DNA of 64,000 nucleotides from positions 2,356,001 through 2,420,000 of the forward strand of contig NZ_CP011412.1 of the NCBI RefSeq assembly GCF_001007875.1, given 5' to 3'. The stretch is from Sedimenticola thiotaurini. Lineage in GTDB: Bacteria > Pseudomonadota > Gammaproteobacteria > Chromatiales > Chromatiaceae. Shown one piece after another: positions 33,710 to 42,383 of the stretch. Position 1 is the stretch's first letter, and every line of letters starts with the position of its first letter. The position numbers and the translations under genes are program-made. The notes under the pieces were generated by a model. The model searched no databases and had not been told where the DNA came from. It was given only the letters and a program-made list of their open reading frames with translations.

Positions 33710-33812
33710 GAAGTGGCACTACCTGGCTCCGCACCAACTCCGGGAACAACCAGTTTCCCCCAGCCGGCCAGACCTGAGCGGCAAATATTCTACCCAGCGC
33801 TGGCGTTTTGTT

Positions 33813-33818
33813 TAAAAT
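33813..33818 (+). promoter_or_regulatory. Possible internal promoter of menB (-10)
   Basis: TAAAAT lies 35 bases before the menB start in the only sizeable gap (143 bases) of the men operon, close to a 10-base palindrome CCAGCGCTGG at 33794-33803. No clear -35. This is a weak call. Confidence 0.3.
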
Positions 33819-33852
33819 GCCCGCTTTCAGCGATCAGAACATTGGAGCAGTC

Positions 33853-34683
33853 ATGGGCAGCAGCATCGATTGGCAGGTTCCCGACGGAACCCGGTACAAT
33901 GACATCCTCTATCATCAGGCCGAGGGTATCGCCAAGATCACCATCAACCGGCCCCAGGTGCACAACGCCTTCCGCCCGGAGACCGTCATGGAGCTGATCC
34001 AGGCGTTCCGGCACGCCCACCTGGACCCGAATATCGGTGCCATCATCCTGACCGGTGCCGGCGAGCGCGCCTTCTGCTCCGGCGGTGACCAGACCATCCG
34101 GGGCGATGGCGGCTACCGGGACAGCAGTGGCGTCGAGCATCTGAATGTGCTGGAACTGCAACGCCAGATCCGTACCCTGCCGAAACCGGTGGTGGCCATG
34201 GTGGCGGGCTACGCCATCGGCGGCGGCCATGTGCTGCACCTGATCTGCGATTTGAGCATCGCCGCCGACAACGCCCGCTTCGGCCAGACCGGTCCCCGGG
34301 TGGGCAGTTTTGACGGCGGCCTGGGCGCCGGCCTGCTGGCCCGCACCGTGGGTATGAAAAAAGCCAAGGAGATCTGGTTCCTGTGTCGCCAGTACGATGC
34401 CCAACAGGCACTGCAGATGGGACTGGTCAACACCGTGGTGCCACTGGCTGAACTGGAGAATGAAACCGTGCAGTGGTGCCGGGAGATGCTGCAACTCTCC
34501 CCCACCGCCCTGCGCATGCTCAAGGCCTCCTTCAATGCCGAGACCGACGGCCTGGCCGGCATCCAGGAGCTGGCCGGTAACGCCACCGGACTGTTCTACC
34601 TGACCGCCGAGGCCCAGGAGGGGCGCGACGCCTTCGTGGAGAAGCGTCCGGCCGATTTCAACAAGTTTCCGCGCCGTCCCTGA
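33853..34683 (+). CDS. menB: 1,4-dihydroxy-2-naphthoyl-CoA synthase
   Basis: 276 residues from the ATG at 33853, which has GGAG six bases upstream. Crotonase fold with '[15 protein letters not shown]' and '[16 protein letters not shown]', both typical of MenB. It cyclises succinylbenzoyl-CoA. It follows menD after 143 bases. Confidence 0.95.
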   Translation: MGSSIDWQVPDGTRYNDILYHQAEGIAKITINRPQVHNAFRPETVMELIQAFRHAHLDPNIGAIILTGAGERAFCSGGDQTIRGDGGYRDSSGVEHLNVLELQRQIRTLPKPVVAMVAGYAIGGGHVLHLICDLSIAADNARFGQTGPRVGSFDGGLGAGLLARTVGMKKAKEIWFLCRQYDAQQALQMGLVNTVVPLAELENETVQWCREMLQLSPTALRMLKASFNAETDGLAGIQELAGNATGLFYLTAEAQEGRDAFVEKRPADFNKFPRRP

Positions 34684-34701
34684 TCACGGCTGAATCCAGA
34701 C

Positions 34702-35571
34702 ATGCAGATAAAACAGTGGCTGCTGGCCATCCGCCCAAAGACTTTGGGCATCTCCGTCGTACCGGTGCTGGTGGGCAGCGCCCTCGCCTGGGCCGAGCTG
34801 GAACAACTGCTCTGGCTGCCGGCCCTGGCGGCCCTGGCGGCCGCCATTCTGATCCAGATCGGTACCAATCTGTATAACGACGCTGCCGATTTTGAACGGG
34901 GTGCCGACACCCCGGACCGGCTCGGTCCGGAACGGGCCACGGCCGAAGGGTGGTTCAGTGCTGGCCAGGTAAAACGGGCCGCCCTGATCAGTTTTGGCGC
35001 TGCCTTCGCTTTCGGCATCTACCTGGCCTGGGTCGGTGGCTGGCCCATTGTCATCATCGGCCTGCTCTCCCTGCTGGCGGGCTACACCTATACCGGCGGC
35101 CCCCGGCCGATCTCCTACAGCGCCACTGGTGAGCTGTTTGTATTCATCTTCTTTGGTCTGCTGGCGGTGGGCGGCAGCTACTACCTGCAGACCGGCGCGC
35201 TCTCCCTGGACACCCTGTTCAGTGCCGCCGCGGTCGGGCTGCTGGCCGCCGCCGTGCTGCTGGTGAACAACTATCGGGATCTGGAAACCGATGAACGGGC
35301 CGCCAAGCTGACCCTGGTCCACTACCTGGGAAGGGAACGGGCCCGGCAGCTCTACGTGCTGCTGCTGATCCTGCCTTTTGCCCTGCCGATCCTGTTCAAT
35401 CACCGCTTTAACGGCAGCTGGCTGGTGGTGCTCTGCCTGCCGTTCGCCCTCTGGCTGCTGCACCGTTTCTCCCGGGAGCCCCTGGGGCGCGGGTTCAACG
35501 CCATTCTGGCCAATACCGCCAAACTGCAACTGCTCTACGGCGGCCTGTTGAGTGTTGGACTGCTGCTCTGA
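34702..35571 (+). CDS. menA: 1,4-dihydroxy-2-naphthoate polyprenyltransferase
   Basis: 289 residues with eight or nine transmembrane helices. The first Asp-rich motif is 'TNLYNDAADFERGAD', which binds the prenyl diphosphate magnesium, and the second is 'NNYRDLETDERAAK'. It attaches the isoprenoid tail in the inner membrane. It lies 18 bases after menB and overlaps menC by one base. Confidence 0.95.
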   Translation: MQIKQWLLAIRPKTLGISVVPVLVGSALAWAELEQLLWLPALAALAAAILIQIGTNLYNDAADFERGADTPDRLGPERATAEGWFSAGQVKRAALISFGAAFAFGIYLAWVGGWPIVIIGLLSLLAGYTYTGGPRPISYSATGELFVFIFFGLLAVGGSYYLQTGALSLDTLFSAAAVGLLAAAVLLVNNYRDLETDERAAKLTLVHYLGRERARQLYVLLLILPFALPILFNHRFNGSWLVVLCLPFALWLLHRFSREPLGRGFNAILANTAKLQLLYGGLLSVGLLL

Positions 35572-36638
35572 TGCAGATTGTCGATGCCACGCTGCTGCCT
35601 TATCGACTCCCCCTGACCAGCCCCTGGGCCAGCGCCGTGGGCCGCTGGCAGTCGCGGCAGGGTTGGTTGATCCGTATCACTGACCAGTCCGGTCGCAGCG
35701 GCCATGGCGATGCCGCCCCGTTGCCGGCCGCCGGTACCGAAACCCTGCCCCAGGCCCGCTCCTGGCTGCTGAGCCGATTCGCCAGGCTGACCGGAGAAAC
35801 CCCGACCCAGGCCCGCAGCCAGCTACCCCAACCCGGTAACCATCCGGCGGCCCGTTGTGGTCTCGAAACCGCGCTGCTGGATCTGCAGTCGCAACAGCAG
35901 GCAGTTCCCCTCTATGAGTTGCTCGGCGGTTCACCAGGGCAGGCAATCCGACTCAACACCGCCATTGGCGGACTGGATCCGCAGACCGCCACACGCGCCC
36001 ATACCGCCATCGCCGCCAGCTACGCCACACTCAAGCTGAAGCTGGGCCTGGCGCCAATCCATACGGAACTGGACCTGCTGCACCAGCTTTGCGATCAACT
36101 ACCCCCCGGAGTACAACTGCGCCTGGATGCCAACCGGGCCTGGCGGAATGCCGAGGCCTTGCAGCTGATTGAACAGCTCAACCCGTTACCCATCGAATGC
36201 CTGGAAGAGCCACTGCGCCATCCCATCGGGGCGACTCTGGCGCAGCTGCAGACCCGGGCCCGCTTCGACCTGGCCCTGGACGAGTCCCTGCCCGGTTATA
36301 TCCAGGGACAGCAACTGCAGTCGATTCCGGTCCGACGCATCATTATCAAACCAACCTGCCTGGGCGGCCTGATGCCGGCGCTGGATCTGATCCGCCTGGC
36401 CCACCGGTCGGGCATCCGCTGTGTGATCACCAGCACCCTGGAGAGCAGCGCGGGAATCTGGCCACTCTGCCATCTGGCAGCAGCGGCCGACACCCTGACC
36501 ACGCCGGCCACCCATGGACTGGCCACCAGTGACTGGTTTTCCCGAAACCTGGGCGCGCCACCGGCGATTGTCGATGGTCAGGTGACGGTGGGAGCCGTTC
36601 CGGGCACCGGCTTTGTACCCGAACCAGAGGCCGGATGA
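35571..36638 (+). CDS. menC: o-Succinylbenzoate synthase
   Basis: 355 residues, enolase superfamily. The first catalytic Lys is in 'YATLKLKLG' and the metal ligands are in 'RLDANRAW' and 'CLEEPL', with 'IIIKPTCLGG' supplying the second lysine. It dehydrates SHCHC. It is the last gene of menFDBAC on this strand. Confidence 0.92.
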   Translation: MQIVDATLLPYRLPLTSPWASAVGRWQSRQGWLIRITDQSGRSGHGDAAPLPAAGTETLPQARSWLLSRFARLTGETPTQARSQLPQPGNHPAARCGLETALLDLQSQQQAVPLYELLGGSPGQAIRLNTAIGGLDPQTATRAHTAIAASYATLKLKLGLAPIHTELDLLHQLCDQLPPGVQLRLDANRAWRNAEALQLIEQLNPLPIECLEEPLRHPIGATLAQLQTRARFDLALDESLPGYIQGQQLQSIPVRRIIIKPTCLGGLMPALDLIRLAHRSGIRCVITSTLESSAGIWPLCHLAAAADTLTTPATHGLATSDWFSRNLGAPPAIVDGQVTVGAVPGTGFVPEPEAG

Positions 36639-36654
36639 CAGCCGATCGCTGTCC

Positions 36655-36670
36655 GTGAGTGAGCACTCAC
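36655..36670. terminator. Short hairpin between convergent menC and menE
   Basis: GTGAGT and ACTCAC pair around a 4-base loop, followed by the AT-rich AATATC. The stem is only six pairs, so it is at best a weak bidirectional terminator. Confidence 0.3.
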
Positions 36671-36674
36671 AATA

Positions 36675-38093
36675 TCACTGGTCCAGCAGAGCCAGCAGGG
36701 CCGGCCGGTTGAGCTTTCCCATCCGGTTACGGGGCAGTTTGCCGGTTCGGATAAACTGACGGGGGCGCAGATGCCCGGGCAGTTGCTGCGACCACCGGGT
36801 CAGCTGTTCCACTGTCACCTCGCCGTTGAACAGTGCCACCAGGATCACCCCCCAGACCGGATCCGGCCGACCGGCCACGCCGACCTCCACCACTCCGGGA
36901 CACTGCATGAGTCGCTCCTCCACCTCCGCAGGGTGGACATTCTTACCCCCACTGACCAACAGATCATCCACCCTCCCGATCACTGTCAGCCGGCCCTGTT
37001 CGTCCAGGCGGCCCAGATCACCGGTCTCGAACCAGCCCTGGGTCAAACCCTGCCCCAGCACGCCGGCGACATTGGCATAACCCCGCATCACCGCCGGGCC
37101 ACGCACCCGGATCCGGCCGGCCGCACCGATCGCCACCTCGTAACCGGTCAGGGGAAGCCCAACCCGACCGGCGACCAGCCCGGCTCGAGGCGAGCAGTCG
37201 GTGGCAAACTGGGAGGCGGTTTCACTCAGGCCATAACTGACACAGAGCGGCCAGCCGGCATCGTGGGCCCATTGTGCCAGGGTGGTTGAGAGGGGACCGC
37301 CACCGATCAGAACCACCCGCAGGGTGGCCGGTGGCGTCTGTCCGGCGGATTGCCGCAGCAGTCGATCCAGCATGGCCGGCACCAGGGAGATATGGGTCAC
37401 GCCTCCCTGCACGATCTGTCGCCAGATCCGCTCCGGGTCGAATCCCTCCTCCAGTTGCACCCGGGCACCAGCGGCAAGACAACGGAGCAGGATCGACAGC
37501 CCCCCGATGTGAAACAGGGGCAGGCAGGCCAGCCAGCAATCATCCCCGTGAAGCTCCAACCGCTGCCCAGAGGACACCACGCTGGCCGCCAGGTTGGCCG
37601 CACTCAACTGCACTCCCTTGGGCTCCCCGGTCGTGCCGCTGGTGGCAATGATCAACTGTATCCCATCCCCTGCCAGGGGTCGGGGCGTACAGGCGGCCAC
37701 TCCGTCACCTGCCTTCACCAGCGGCGTTGCCGGATCGATCCAGGCCACGCCGGTGGCGCTGGACGGCGACCGGGCGATCAGGCAGTGCGCCCCTACTGTG
37801 GCCAGCAACCGGTCCCGACGCCCCCGCTCCAGAGCGGGGTCCAGCGGCAGCAAGGTGGCACCCAGATACAGCGTCCCATAAAAGAGCCGGGCCAGCTGCT
37901 CCGCGGACTCCAGTTGCACCGCCACAATCTGACCATGCCGCACCCCCTGGGTCGTCAGCCCCGCCGCCAGACGACTCGTCTGCGACTCCAGCTCTTCATA
38001 GGAGAGTGTCTGCTCACCGGTGAGCGCTACACCTCGGGGGATCTGTTGGCTTTTCTCCAGCAGCCAATCGGCCGGTGCAGGCGCAAGGGTCAC
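36675..38093 (-). CDS. menE: o-Succinylbenzoate-CoA ligase
   Basis: 472 residues from a GTG at 38093 with GGGGAG upstream. ANL-superfamily adenylation enzyme: the phosphate loop 'ATSGTTGEPKGVQ', the motif 'YGLSETAS', and C-terminal 'GRVDDLLVSGGKNVHPAEVE' with the lysine of 'LPRNRMGKLNR'. It activates o-succinylbenzoate to the CoA ester for MenB. It is convergent with menC and shares a divergent regulatory region, including an FNR-type box, with a cytochrome c gene. Confidence 0.93.
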   Translation of the reverse strand: MTLAPAPADWLLEKSQQIPRGVALTGEQTLSYEELESQTSRLAAGLTTQGVRHGQIVAVQLESAEQLARLFYGTLYLGATLLPLDPALERGRRDRLLATVGAHCLIARSPSSATGVAWIDPATPLVKAGDGVAACTPRPLAGDGIQLIIATSGTTGEPKGVQLSAANLAASVVSSGQRLELHGDDCWLACLPLFHIGGLSILLRCLAAGARVQLEEGFDPERIWRQIVQGGVTHISLVPAMLDRLLRQSAGQTPPATLRVVLIGGGPLSTTLAQWAHDAGWPLCVSYGLSETASQFATDCSPRAGLVAGRVGLPLTGYEVAIGAAGRIRVRGPAVMRGYANVAGVLGQGLTQGWFETGDLGRLDEQGRLTVIGRVDDLLVSGGKNVHPAEVEERLMQCPGVVEVGVAGRPDPVWGVILVALFNGEVTVEQLTRWSQQLPGHLRPRQFIRTGKLPRNRMGKLNRPALLALLDQ

Positions 38094-38161
38094 TGCGGTC
38101 TCCCCGGGGAGTGGTGTTTCGAATGGTCGGAAGCAGACAAAATCATGGAAAACACCCTGTT

Positions 38162-38175
38162 TTGATCAAGATCAA
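38162..38175. promoter_or_regulatory. FNR/ANR-type box between menE and the diheme cytochrome c gene
   Basis: TTGATCAAGATCAA is an exact match to the TTGAT-N4-ATCAA consensus of FNR-type oxygen-sensing activators. Its centre is about 75 bases upstream of the menE start and about 130 bases upstream of the cytochrome start, so either or both genes could be oxygen-controlled. Confidence 0.78.
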
Positions 38176-38299
38176 CATAAAAGCCAGCCGTTTTCTGTTC
38201 CAATACGGCCCAACCGTGGGCCGTCAGTGTACGGCCCTGTTTTCGACTTACGACCCCCATTTACAGGTTTGCCGCCTAATTTTTGAGAAATTACCATCC

Positions 38300-38989
38300 A
38301 TGTCCTTTGAAACAGCGCCAATCAGATTTGCAACTCTCGTGCTGCTCGTCCTGAGTCTCCCACTGCCGGCGCAGGAGCACGACTATGATCCAGATAACGG
38401 GGAAGAGATCAATGAGCTTTGCGCTGGTTGTCATGGAGAATTCGGCCAGGGAGGGAAGGATGGCGAGTATCCCCGACTGGCGACCCAACCGGCCGGATTC
38501 ATACTTGACCAGCTACGCCTGTTCCGTGACCGGAAGCGAAAAAACCTGGCCATGGTGGAGTATGTGGACCATCGTCAGTTGCCTGAATCGGATATGCGTG
38601 ACATCGCCCGTTACCTCTCCGAGATCACCCTCGAGACCCGCCTGCCGCCGGTCGATGAGTCCGCGCCCGGTTTTGACGCCTATGCCCGTCTGCTGGCTTC
38701 AAAAAAGATCATGCAGATCCCCCGGGCGCCAGGGGATATTGAAAAAGGCAGAAAGATCTATAACAAGGAGTGCGACTCCTGCCATGGCAAGGAGGGTTGG
38801 GGAAACCATAAAAAGGCGGTACCCATGCTGGCCGGGCAGTACACCAATTATCTCTGGCGTCAGGTAAAACAGCTACGCACCAAGCAGCGCATCCATGACC
38901 CGGACGATCCCGAAGAAGAGCTGCTGGATGAATTCACCGACCAGGAGTTGACGGACATCTTCGCCTATCTCTCCACCGTGGATGACTGA
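38300..38989 (+). CDS. Diheme cytochrome c, c4/c553-like
   Basis: 229 residues from the ATG at 38300, which opens a signal peptide (about 1-24). Longer frames reaching back overlap menE on the other strand and are unlikely. Haem sites are Cys41-Ala-Gly-Cys-His45 and Cys158-Asp-Ser-Cys-His162; 'KNLAMVEYV' and 'AVPMLAGQ' contribute methionine ligands. A periplasmic electron carrier, probably induced at low oxygen through the upstream FNR-type box. Confidence 0.9.
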   Translation: MSFETAPIRFATLVLLVLSLPLPAQEHDYDPDNGEEINELCAGCHGEFGQGGKDGEYPRLATQPAGFILDQLRLFRDRKRKNLAMVEYVDHRQLPESDMRDIARYLSEITLETRLPPVDESAPGFDAYARLLASKKIMQIPRAPGDIEKGRKIYNKECDSCHGKEGWGNHKKAVPMLAGQYTNYLWRQVKQLRTKQRIHDPDDPEEELLDEFTDQELTDIFAYLSTVDD

Positions 38990-39008
38990 CCATTTCACAA
39001 CAACAAAC

Positions 39009-39036
39009 AGAGAGCCCGGCTTCCGCCGGGCTCTCT
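39009..39036 (-). terminator. Hairpin between convergent cytochrome and EF-hand genes
   Basis: A 12-base-pair perfect stem AGAGAGCCCGGC/GCCGGGCTCTCT with a TTCC loop. On the minus strand it is followed by the T-rich TGTTTGTTGTTG, so it terminates the EF-hand gene; it may also act on the cytochrome gene. Confidence 0.7.
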
Positions 39037-39058
39037 GGTATGGACGACAGGCATCCGG

Positions 39059-39658
39059 TTACTGTTGCAGACGGTTGCGACTGCGGGGTACAAACTCGTC
39101 CGGTGTCAGGACACCATCCCCGTTGCTGTCAAAGGTAGCAAAACTGGGGGACGATGCGGCGTTCCGCATCGGATAACCCTGCGTCGCCTTCTCCGCCTGA
39201 CGGGCGGCACGGGTCTGGTCGAACTCTTCCGGAGTCACCACGCCGTCACTGTTGCTATCGAAGTCGCTGAAGCTCGCCATGGGGCGGGCACCGGGACCAC
39301 CCGGACCGCCCGGACCACCCATCGGTCGGTTCATGCGGTTCTCCTGCAATTGGGACAACTGCCCCTTCAGCAACTCGTTTTCACTCAGGTAACCATCTCC
39401 ATCGATGTCGAACTGTTCAAACGCCGGTGCGTTACCTGCATTGCGCATCATGCCGCCCTTCCTGGCCTGTTCGGCTATGCGGGCATTTCTGGCCGCATAG
39501 AACTCATCCACGCTGATCCGGCCATCCCCGTTGGAATCATAATCGCTGAAAGGGATCGGTCCCGGTGGAGCCATCGGCCCGGCAGCCATCAACACACCGG
39601 CACCCAACAGGGCGGTTATTGCTATTGCCAATGTCATCATACGTTTGTTGGTCTTCAT
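39059..39658 (-). CDS. Exported protein with four EF-hands
   Basis: 199 residues with a signal peptide (to about 27). Four Asp-x-Asn/Asp-x-Asp-Gly loops are present: 'DSNGDGRISVDEF', 'DIDGDGYLSENEL', 'DSNSDGVVTPEEF' and 'DSNGDGVLTPDEF', the last closing the protein. Gly/Met/Pro-rich spacers separate pairs, and one spacer repeats GlyGlyProGly. It should bind calcium in the periplasm or outside. The ribosome site AGAAGGAG is strong. Its promoter shares the CTGAA-N6-CTGAA box with the PepSY two-component operon at 42.4 kb. Confidence 0.9.
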   Translation of the reverse strand: MKTNKRMMTLAIAITALLGAGVLMAAGPMAPPGPIPFSDYDSNGDGRISVDEFYAARNARIAEQARKGGMMRNAGNAPAFEQFDIDGDGYLSENELLKGQLSQLQENRMNRPMGGPGGPGGPGARPMASFSDFDSNSDGVVTPEEFDQTRAARQAEKATQGYPMRNAASSPSFATFDSNGDGVLTPDEFVPRSRNRLQQ

Positions 39659-39717
39659 TGCCTTGCTCCTTCTATCTGTGTACTGCTCTCTCTTGATTTA
39701 AAGCCTACCCCTGTCAA

Positions 39718-39733
39718 CTGAAACCAGGCTGAA
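39718..39733. promoter_or_regulatory. CTGAA-N6-CTGAA direct repeat upstream of the EF-hand gene
   Basis: CTGAA at 39718 and at 39729, exactly 11 bases apart (one helical turn), 60 bases upstream of the start codon. The same spacing and orientation relative to the gene occur before the PepSY/response-regulator operon (42496-42511). The format resembles the CTTAA-N6-CTTAA box of PmrA-like OmpR-family regulators. Confidence 0.55.
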
Positions 39734-39834
39734 AATATCCGGCATATTGAAAAAACTGTAAACTTTCGGCTAAATGCTCTACAACTGGGCAGATAAGTAA
39801 CCCGTCAACCTACAGCCAGCCGAATTCGAACACC

Positions 39835-40095
39835 ATGCGCATCTACATGCAGACCCTGCACGCACCGGAGCAACCGCTCCGCTATTACCATCTGCATCTG
39901 CAACCCGATCTGCTGGGTGGCTGGAACCTGGTGCGGGAGTCCGGCATTCAAGGTGCCCGGGGTCAGGTCACCAAAGAGCATTTCGAAGATCGGGAAGCGG
40001 CCGAACGCACCCTGATCAAACGGCGGGATATGCAGTTGAAACGGGGCTACCGGGTGGTTTTTCGCGAAGGGATCCCATACGAATCCAGCAACTGA
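39835..40095 (+). CDS. WGR-domain protein
   Basis: 86 residues. 'RYYHLHLQPDLLGGWNLVRESGIQGARGQV' carries the Trp-(Gly→Asn)-x-Arg hallmark of WGR domains, which often bind nucleic acids. The rest of the domain ('AAERTLIKRRDMQLKRGYRVV') matches. A small stand-alone domain with no catalytic part, five bases from the convergent kinase gene. Function unknown. Confidence 0.65.
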   Translation: MRIYMQTLHAPEQPLRYYHLHLQPDLLGGWNLVRESGIQGARGQVTKEHFEDREAAERTLIKRRDMQLKRGYRVVFREGIPYESSN

Positions 40096-40100
40096 GGCGA

Positions 40101-41426
40101 CTACTGCGGCAGTCTGATCTGCACCTTCAAACCGCCCAGATCGGGTGACAGCATGAAGGAGATCTCCCCACCGTAGAGTTTCACCATATCCTTGGCAATC
40201 GCCAGTCCCAGCCCGTGACCATCCACCGACTCGTCAATACGCACACCCCGTTCCGCCAGCCGGGTCAACGCCTCCGGCGACACTCCGGGGCCATCATCTT
40301 CCACTTCGATAACAATTGAATCCTGCTGCTCTATCGTGCAGCGTACCTGGCCAACGGCCCATTTACAGGCGTTATCCAGCAGGTTACCCAGCAGTTCCAG
40401 CATGTCCTCCCGGTCGACCGAGAGCCCGCCGGACTCCGGTACCCTACTGTCGATCTGCAGCGTTTTTTCGTGGTAGATCTGGCGTAATACCCGCACCAGC
40501 GAAGGCATCTCCCGGGCTGCATTGAAACGCCCGCCGGAGATGCCCGACCCGGCCAGCCGGGCCCGCTTCATCTCCCGCTCCATCAATTGACGCACCCGGG
40601 TCAATTGCAGAGCCATGGCCCTTTTCAGCTCGCCGTGAGACTCCATCTCTTCACTATCGATCTGCTGTTGCAGCAGATTGATCGGCCCCTTCAGGGCATG
40701 GGACAGGTTTCCCAACCCCTTACGGGAATGCTCCAGGCGCTGCTGGAACAGCTGCAGCAGATGGTTGAACTGCGCCACCAACGGTTCCACTTCCAGCGGC
40801 ACATCGGTGGTCAGGGTGTCAACCTCACCCCGCTCCAGGCGTGCCATATCCTCCCGAACCCGTTCCAATCGCCCCATTGCGCTGTTCACGATCATCTGCT
40901 GGCCGAAAAAGAGCAGCAACGTAATCCCCAGGGTGAGGGCGACAAACAGCCACTCGAACTGTGTGACGCGCTGGTTGAGGGGCGACATATCCTCCGCCAC
41001 CGCAACCGAAAAAACCTGCCCCTGCTTGTCGTAACCGGCAGCCCACACCAGCAGGTCCTGACCGGCCGGGCCTTCCATGCGCCACTGTCCCTGACTGCCC
41101 GGGGGAAACTGCGGAATATCCAGCTGCTGATCCCACAGGGAGCGGGAACTGACTTTTCTGCCGTCCGGAAAGCTGATCTGGTAATAGTGACCGGAGAGGG
41201 GCTGTTCATAGATGGCATCCACCCGGCGCCAGCGCACCAGGGGCCGACCTGAACCGTCCAGCCGCATGGCGGCCAGCAACGCCTCGGCATCGTGCTCCAG
41301 GCGGGAGGCGACAAAATGGTCCGTCAGGCTGTGGATCGCCTGAATACCACCCCACCACATCACGCCGAACAGCACCACCAGACCGGCTGCCAGTCCCAAT
41401 CGCAGCTGATAGCCCAGGGACTTCAC
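40101..41426 (-). CDS. Sensor histidine kinase, PhoQ-like family
   Basis: 441 residues from a GTG at 41426 that overlaps the response-regulator stop as GTGA. Two transmembrane segments (about 8-30 and 155-178) frame a periplasmic sensor loop. A HAMP-like linker leads to the H-box 'LGNLSHALKGPINLL', then N-box 'LLGNLLDNACKWA', G1 'EDDGPGVS' and G2 'GHGLGLAIAKDM'. PhoQ-type kinases sense divalent cations or peptides, which fits the calcium-binding neighbour, but the ligand is an inference. Confidence 0.9.
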   Translation of the reverse strand: MKSLGYQLRLGLAAGLVVLFGVMWWGGIQAIHSLTDHFVASRLEHDAEALLAAMRLDGSGRPLVRWRRVDAIYEQPLSGHYYQISFPDGRKVSSRSLWDQQLDIPQFPPGSQGQWRMEGPAGQDLLVWAAGYDKQGQVFSVAVAEDMSPLNQRVTQFEWLFVALTLGITLLLFFGQQMIVNSAMGRLERVREDMARLERGEVDTLTTDVPLEVEPLVAQFNHLLQLFQQRLEHSRKGLGNLSHALKGPINLLQQQIDSEEMESHGELKRAMALQLTRVRQLMEREMKRARLAGSGISGGRFNAAREMPSLVRVLRQIYHEKTLQIDSRVPESGGLSVDREDMLELLGNLLDNACKWAVGQVRCTIEQQDSIVIEVEDDGPGVSPEALTRLAERGVRIDESVDGHGLGLAIAKDMVKLYGGEISFMLSPDLGGLKVQIRLPQ

Positions 41427-42091
41427 TCCACGTCCCCTTTGAACAGATAGCCCTGCCCACGCCGGGTTTCAATATGTTCCCGGCCAATGCGCTCCCGCAA
41501 ACGACGGATATAGACCTCGATGAGATTACTGTCACGATCGAAATCCTGATCATAGACATGCTCGGTCAGGCGCGTCTTGGAGAGAATCTGCCCCGGATGC
41601 AGCATGAAGTAGCGTAACAAGCGAAACTCGGTGCCGGTCAGATCCACAGCCCTGCCATCGGTCAGAATCACCTGCTGGTGCGCCTCATCCAGTTGCAGGC
41701 CGCCCTGTTTCAGTGTGTGCGCCGGCTGGCCGGCACTGCGACGCACCAGGGCCAGCAGGCGCGCCACCAGCTCTTCTACGTGAAACGGCTTACCCAGATA
41801 GTCATCCGCACCCGCCTTGAATCCATCCACCCGTTCATGCCAGGCATCCCGCGCAGTGAGCACCAGAACCGGCACCGGAATCTCCTGCTCCCGCCAGTTG
41901 GCCAGCACCTCCAGGCCCGGTCGCTGCGGCAAACCCAGATCCAGCACTATTACATCATAGGGCTCTTCTTCCCCCATGAACTGGCCATCAATGCCGTTGT
42001 CCGCCACATCGACGGCAAACCCGGCCCGTTTCAGAGCCGGTTTCAGTCGGGCGACCAGTTCCACATCATCTTCCACCAGCAACAAGCGCAT
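41423..42091 (-). CDS. OmpR-family response regulator
   Basis: 222 residues. Receiver domain: 'LLLVEDDVEL' acidic pair, phospho-acceptor Asp51 in 'VIVLDLGLP', Thr in 'VLVLTAR', Lys in 'YLGKPF'. C-terminal winged helix with 'LTGTEFRLLRYFMLHPGQILSKTRLTEHVYDQD'. It is closest to PhoP/QseB/PmrA types, whose sites are 11-base-spaced direct repeats like those found here. The gene lies one base after the PepSY gene stop. Confidence 0.92.
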   Translation of the reverse strand: MRLLLVEDDVELVARLKPALKRAGFAVDVADNGIDGQFMGEEEPYDVIVLDLGLPQRPGLEVLANWREQEIPVPVLVLTARDAWHERVDGFKAGADDYLGKPFHVEELVARLLALVRRSAGQPAHTLKQGGLQLDEAHQQVILTDGRAVDLTGTEFRLLRYFMLHPGQILSKTRLTEHVYDQDFDRDSNLIEVYIRRLRERIGREHIETRRGQGYLFKGDVE

Positions 42092-42092
42092 C

Positions 42093-42383
42093 TCAGTCGT
42101 CCTGCTCGCGCTTCAGCAGTTCACCGGTCACCGCATCCAGCTTCAATTCCCACACTTTGCCCTGCTCATCCAGCAGTTCCACTTCATAGATTACACTCTT
42201 TTTCTTCTGCTCCAGTTTGATCTCCAGCAGACGACCGGGATACTCGGCACGGACATTTTTCAGAATCTCCTCCAGGGGCAGGATTTCACCCGACTCAAAC
42301 AGCGCCTTGGCCCGTTCATGATCACCATCCGCAACCACCCACAGGGGCAATAACAGCGCCAGAGCTATCACTATTCGTTTCAT
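42093..42383 (-). CDS. PepSY-domain exported protein
   Basis: 96 residues from the ATG at 42383 (AGAGG upstream); a start at 42431 would put 16 residues before the signal peptide. The signal peptide ends near 19. The remainder is one PepSY domain ('ILPLEEILKNVRAEYPGRLLEIKLEQKKKSVIYEVELLDEQGKVWELKLDAVTGELL'). As the first gene of PepSY-RR-HK operons it is thought to modulate the sensor or report envelope proteolysis. Confidence 0.88.
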   Translation of the reverse strand: MKRIVIALALLLPLWVVADGDHERAKALFESGEILPLEEILKNVRAEYPGRLLEIKLEQKKKSVIYEVELLDEQGKVWELKLDAVTGELLKREQDD

